From: Choanephora cucurbitarum
Lineage: Eukaryota; Mucoromycota; Mucoromycetes; Mucorales; Choanephoraceae
Direction: 5' to 3'
Length of the DNA: 19,695 nt
NCBI GenBank assembly: GCA_025331435.1
Contig: JAIWNI010000230.1
Coordinates: forward strand, 1 to 19,695
Positions 17,340 to 19,695 of the stretch are shown in pieces. The translations under genes and the position numbers were made by a program. Each line of letters begins with the position of its first letter. The stretch's first letter is position 1. Below the pieces are notes generated by a model. That model saw nothing but the letters and a program-made list of their open reading frames with translations. It made no database searches and was not told where the DNA came from.

Positions 17340-17376
17340 GCCGCCCTCAGTTTTGCGAAGCAAAACCGGCGGCTGG
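17340..17376 (+). terminator. Helitron 3'-terminal hairpin and CTGG end
   Basis: The inner hairpin is GTTTTGC (17350-17356), loop GAA, GCAAAAC (17360-17366), and contains the unusually stable GCGAAGC mini-hairpin. Six bases later comes CTGG (17373-17376), followed by T. An outer 6-bp stem, GCCGCC (17340-17345) with GGCGGC (17368-17373), encloses it. Helitrons end in a short hairpin a few bases before CTRR, where rolling-circle transfer stops. The match is close but rests on one copy. Confidence 0.72.
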
Positions 17377-18565
17377 TAATCAAAAAAAAATGTAGAAGAA
17401 GAATGGAAGTCAGTCAAGGAGTTGATGGCTTTACCATTGTCAGAAAAATACTTTAAAAGTTTAAAAGATATAACAAAAATAAATTACTCAACAAGGATCA
17501 CTATAAATATCTAGCAAACAAGAAGAAACTAGAATATATAGAGTGCATGTAAGTTAAATCTTATTGTAAGAAACATGGCATTAAGCTCAATCTCTTTAGT
17601 GACACTTCTTCAAAAATAATTGCAAAAGAAAAAGCAAAGCTTTCTGGTACCTTTGGTATTCTTCGTCTTACCACACAAAGTTTACCCGAGGTTGTTGACG
17701 AAGACCTCAACAATGCCATCAACGCTGAAGTCACTAATTTTCTAATCATACTTGTTAAAAAATATGTGTTTGTTCTCGCACTCGAAGAGAAGCAGCTCGC
17801 CGGAAGTGGCAAAATTGGTAGGACCATTCTATACAAATGATACAACATCCTCTAACACTTTTGATTCAATCAAGGCACAAAAAGGCTACCCGTTTGATTG
17901 TTGCCATTAAAAACATTGTTAGCAATGCAAAGATGCTCGTTGAAAAACTCAATGAACATTTAGCTCACAACTGCAGTAAGTCAGCAGATTATTTACATAG
18001 AAAAAATGACAGGTCAATTAAATTTGTTAAATAGACCAAGAACAAAGAGACAAATACTCTCTTGATAGTCTGGAAACAGCTATCAAGAAGTACTCTAAAG
18101 AAGAAGCTTCTTTACCAGAAAGGGTGTTGACATGGCACAAGTATTGCAGGGCTAAAGAAGAACATCTTTTCTTGCATGTAAGTCATACAGACATACAATT
18201 CATTGGTCGACAAACGTGCTAATAAATCGCGATAGGCTGAAGATGAACGGTTTGTACGCAACTTTGAGTGCAAACTAAGAAGTATCAGGGTTGCGCTCAA
18301 ATCAAATGAGTGTGGTCATGCAGCATTCCTCGAACAAGAGGAGAGAATGCTGCTGGCCATCAAAGAAAGAGCCAAGGCTTATCTAGACACTCCTTTCTTG
18401 GATGACTCTGCCGATGAAGTTGTAACAGATGGAGGCGAACAGATTGTAGATGATGAAGACGATGAAGAAGATGAAGAAGATGATGAAGATGATGAAGAGG
18501 AGGAAGATGAAGAAGATGAAGAAGAAGATGAAGAAGATGATGATGATGATAAAGAAGATGAATAA
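17377..18565 (+). pseudogene. KDZ-type transposase, 3' part (exons 8b-11)
   Basis: This is the C-terminal part of the KDZ transposase that begins at 2848, separated from it by the Helitron. Inferred exons are 17377-17817, 17875-17975, 18035-18177 and 18236-18565. The introns of 57, 59 and 58 nt have GT-AG ends and the last contains CTAAT as a branch point. Recognisable stretches are NVEEEWKSVKELMALPL, KLSGTFGILRLTTQSLPEVV, TRLIVAIKNIVSNAKML and ERVLTWHKYCRAKEEHLFLH joined in phase to AEDERFVRNF. This predicted mostly helical, charged tail follows the catalytic core in KDZ proteins. Lesions are a slip in the A-run at 17382-17390, a frameshift near 17465, TAA at 17551 and a one-base slip near 17880. 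The protein ends in an acidic tail. No other gene identity fits better, but the C-terminal family assignment rests mainly on continuity with the left part. Confidence 0.75.
18448..18562 (+). repeat. GAAGAT/GATGAA low-complexity tract encoding an acidic tail
   Basis: A simple-sequence tract of GAA, GAG and GAT codons ends the KDZ reading frame with about 38 Asp and Glu residues, interrupted by a single Lys. The stop TAA (18563-18565) is followed by AATAAAAAATAAA, a possible polyadenylation region. Confidence 0.9.
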
Positions 18566-18692
18566 AATAAAAAATAAAAAAAAAACAATTCAATAGAAGA
18601 ATAACAGTCCCAAAGTTTTGTGCTCAAAGCAATATGTTTAATCTCGAAGCCAGATCAGAATAGGTTTAAGCAGGTAAATAAATATTTTGTAC
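18566..18692. other. Spacer after the KDZ gene
   Basis: AT-rich DNA that should contain the right end of the KDZ transposon. No terminal repeat matching the left flank was recognised. Confidence 0.35.
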
Positions 18693-19454
18693 ATGGCTCT
18701 TCCCGATAACCAACACTTTTCGTCGAGAGCGGAGTTGGAAACAACTTCCCCTCCAAAAGCCACCAAAAATAAACCAACTTACTCACAAGTTGTAGCAGCA
18801 AGGAAACGAGTATCACTAGTACATCAAGACACACATCAACCAGATCTTGACGACAGCGAACAGATTTCAACCGTCAAATCACGTATTTATAGAGCTGCCA
18901 AATCACCAAATGCTCTCCTCCTAGATCTTACCGAGATCCGGAGTGAGTACACTGACTTCCAGAGTCTCCAGATTGTACTTCAACAGCATCCTAAGATCTA
19001 CGGTTGTCAATTCTTAAGCGATGGACCTAAGCGTTACCTAGAACTCTACATTAGAAGAGTGGGCGACAACAACGACATCATCAACACTGGGGTGGTCTTT
19101 TCGAAAAAAAGGATCCGAATTCTCCCCTGCCCCTCTGTAGATGGCGATTACCTCATCACGACTGTGTCTTTGACTCACCTTCCGTTTATTCATCCCGAAG
19201 AGATTGGGATTGGTCTTCAAAAGAGCTTAGCACCTATTGGTGATATAATCGATGTGGGCATTACGACAGAGCCTAAACTGGGCGTTTTCATGGGATCAGG
19301 ATATGCGGTGCTTGGTAAATCAAAGAATGCTAACTTTTTAGATCTGGCCCACACTGTAAGCTGGTGTGAGTCGGAAGATCAATATTTCCACTGCACTTGG
19401 AACAACATGCCGACATGGTGCCGTTACTGCCACCGGATCTCTTGGGGTTCATGA
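18693..19454 (+). pseudogene. Truncated gag-like ORF1, probably of a non-LTR retrotransposon
   Basis: The 253-residue frame starts at ATG 18693 (the frame opens slightly earlier at a TTG). The N-terminus is polar with KNKPTYSQVVAARKR. The middle is a globular alpha/beta segment with QQHPKIYGCQFLSDG, YLELYIRR and a second half with LQKSLAPIGDIIDVGI, reminiscent of RNA-binding folds in gag-like proteins. It ends WNNMPTWCRYCHR then ISWGS-stop. The CRYCH is the start of a CCHC zinc knuckle that is cut off before its His and last Cys. Gag-like ORF1 proteins of fungal LINEs commonly have this order, a globular region then NMPxxCxxC knuckles. No reverse transcriptase follows in the window, so the copy is broken after the first knuckle half. 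A frameshift or insertion near 19432 would explain it. The LINE call is an inference from layout. Confidence 0.5.
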
Positions 19455-19695
19455 ACACCGGTTATATTTTGAGCTAGTTGGATAGTAAAGAGCGTCGGGG
19501 TTCGAAATATACTAATTTCCTTTTATAGAAATAAGTAGTTGTCGAGAAAATTGAGTTTGAATATTTGCTGTTGGTATGTATGTTATCTTTTCAAAATACG
19601 AAAAATTTATGGCGAATAGCACAGGTGAAACATTATATTTTATTATATACAACAATTCTTTGGGCAACTCTATGGAGCATAAGCCGAATTGGATG
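19455..19695. other. Unassigned flank with pol III-like boxes
   Basis: No coding frame of note. GAGCTAGTTGGATAG (19472-19486) resembles a tRNA A box, and GGGGTTCGAAAT (19497-19508) resembles a B box. TTTT follows at 19522. The spacing (about 27 bases) is shorter than in a tRNA, so this could be a tRNA-derived SINE remnant or chance. Confidence 0.25.

Larger units (their letters stand above)
5762..17376 (+). mobile_element. Helitron interrupting a KDZ exon
   Basis: This is a rolling-circle transposon with an intact Rep-helicase gene (11269-15993). The ends are inferred from several agreeing signs. The KDZ exon breaks near 5761 and resumes just after 17376. The left end starts TC after an A. 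The right end is a hairpin followed by CTGG and then a T. This is the canonical 5'-TC, 3'-CTRR, A/T insertion pattern without target duplication. Without the nested Gypsy element (5814-11087 plus one 4-bp TSD) it is about 6.3 kb. It holds a 5' minisatellite, the ORF, and a 1.4-kb 3' non-coding end rich in hairpins and G-tracts. The ORF is supported more firmly than the exact ends. An alternative reading is an insertion with TAATC duplicated at 5759-5763 and 17377-17381. Confidence 0.75.

Noticed and set aside
17049..17456. Long overlapping reading frames on both strands, giving His-Thr-Pro and Val-Gly-Cys-Trp repeat proteins
   Set aside because: They are translations of an 8-bp repeat that has no stop in any frame, with no start context or neighbouring gene structure.
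18360..18627. Poly-Ser and His/Leu-rich frames opposite the KDZ C-terminus
   Set aside because: They are the reverse complement of the GAA/GAT codon tract and have no independent support.

Overview
The window is about 19.7 kb of transposon-dense DNA with no recognisable ordinary host gene. It looks fungal, most likely an early-diverging (Mucoromycota/Mucorales-type) genome. The reasons are AT-rich intergenic DNA, very short GT-AG introns (about 49-69 nt), a KDZ-type (Kyakuja-Dileera-Zisupton) transposase gene, Ty3/Gypsy elements and a Rep-helicase Helitron. The taxon is an inference; the element families are read from protein motifs.

Layout. (1) 1-2341 is the decayed 3' half of a chromovirus-type Ty3/Gypsy pol gene (RT tail, RNase H, integrase, chromodomain, AT-hook). 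It is followed by a probable 3' LTR starting at 2383. (2) 2848-18565 is one multi-exon KDZ transposase pseudogene that has been split. Its left part is 2848-5761 and its right part 17377-18565. (3) A 454-bp solo LTR (5222-5675, TSD TGCAG) lies inside a KDZ intron. (4) A Helitron (inferred ends 5762 TC and 17376 CTGG, inserted between A and T) interrupts a KDZ exon. It carries an intact 1574-residue zinc-finger/Rep/PIF1-helicase ORF at 11269-15993. (5) A nearly intact Ty3/Gypsy element (5814-11087, minus strand, LTRs identical by eye, TSD AGCT) is nested in the 5' non-coding part of the Helitron, in a short tandem repeat. (6) 18693-19454 is the truncated ORF1 (gag-like) of what is probably a non-LTR retrotransposon, followed by unassigned DNA to the window end.

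The nesting gives an order of events. The KDZ element came first and is the most decayed together with the left chromovirus. The solo LTR and the Helitron then entered it. The minus-strand Gypsy entered the Helitron last, as shown by its identical LTRs and open frames. Each insertion can be undone on paper: removing the solo LTR restores a 58-nt intron, removing the Gypsy restores a minisatellite unit, and removing the Helitron brings together two KDZ exon parts that read as neighbouring protein segments.

The least explained part is the 1.4-kb 3' non-coding end of the Helitron (15994-17376). It holds three stem-loops with 21-nt loops, two of them with identical loops and differing stems. It also has an octanucleotide GGGTGTGT array of about 30 units with strong G-quadruplex potential, and a terminal hairpin built on the GCGAAGC mini-hairpin directly before the CTGG end.
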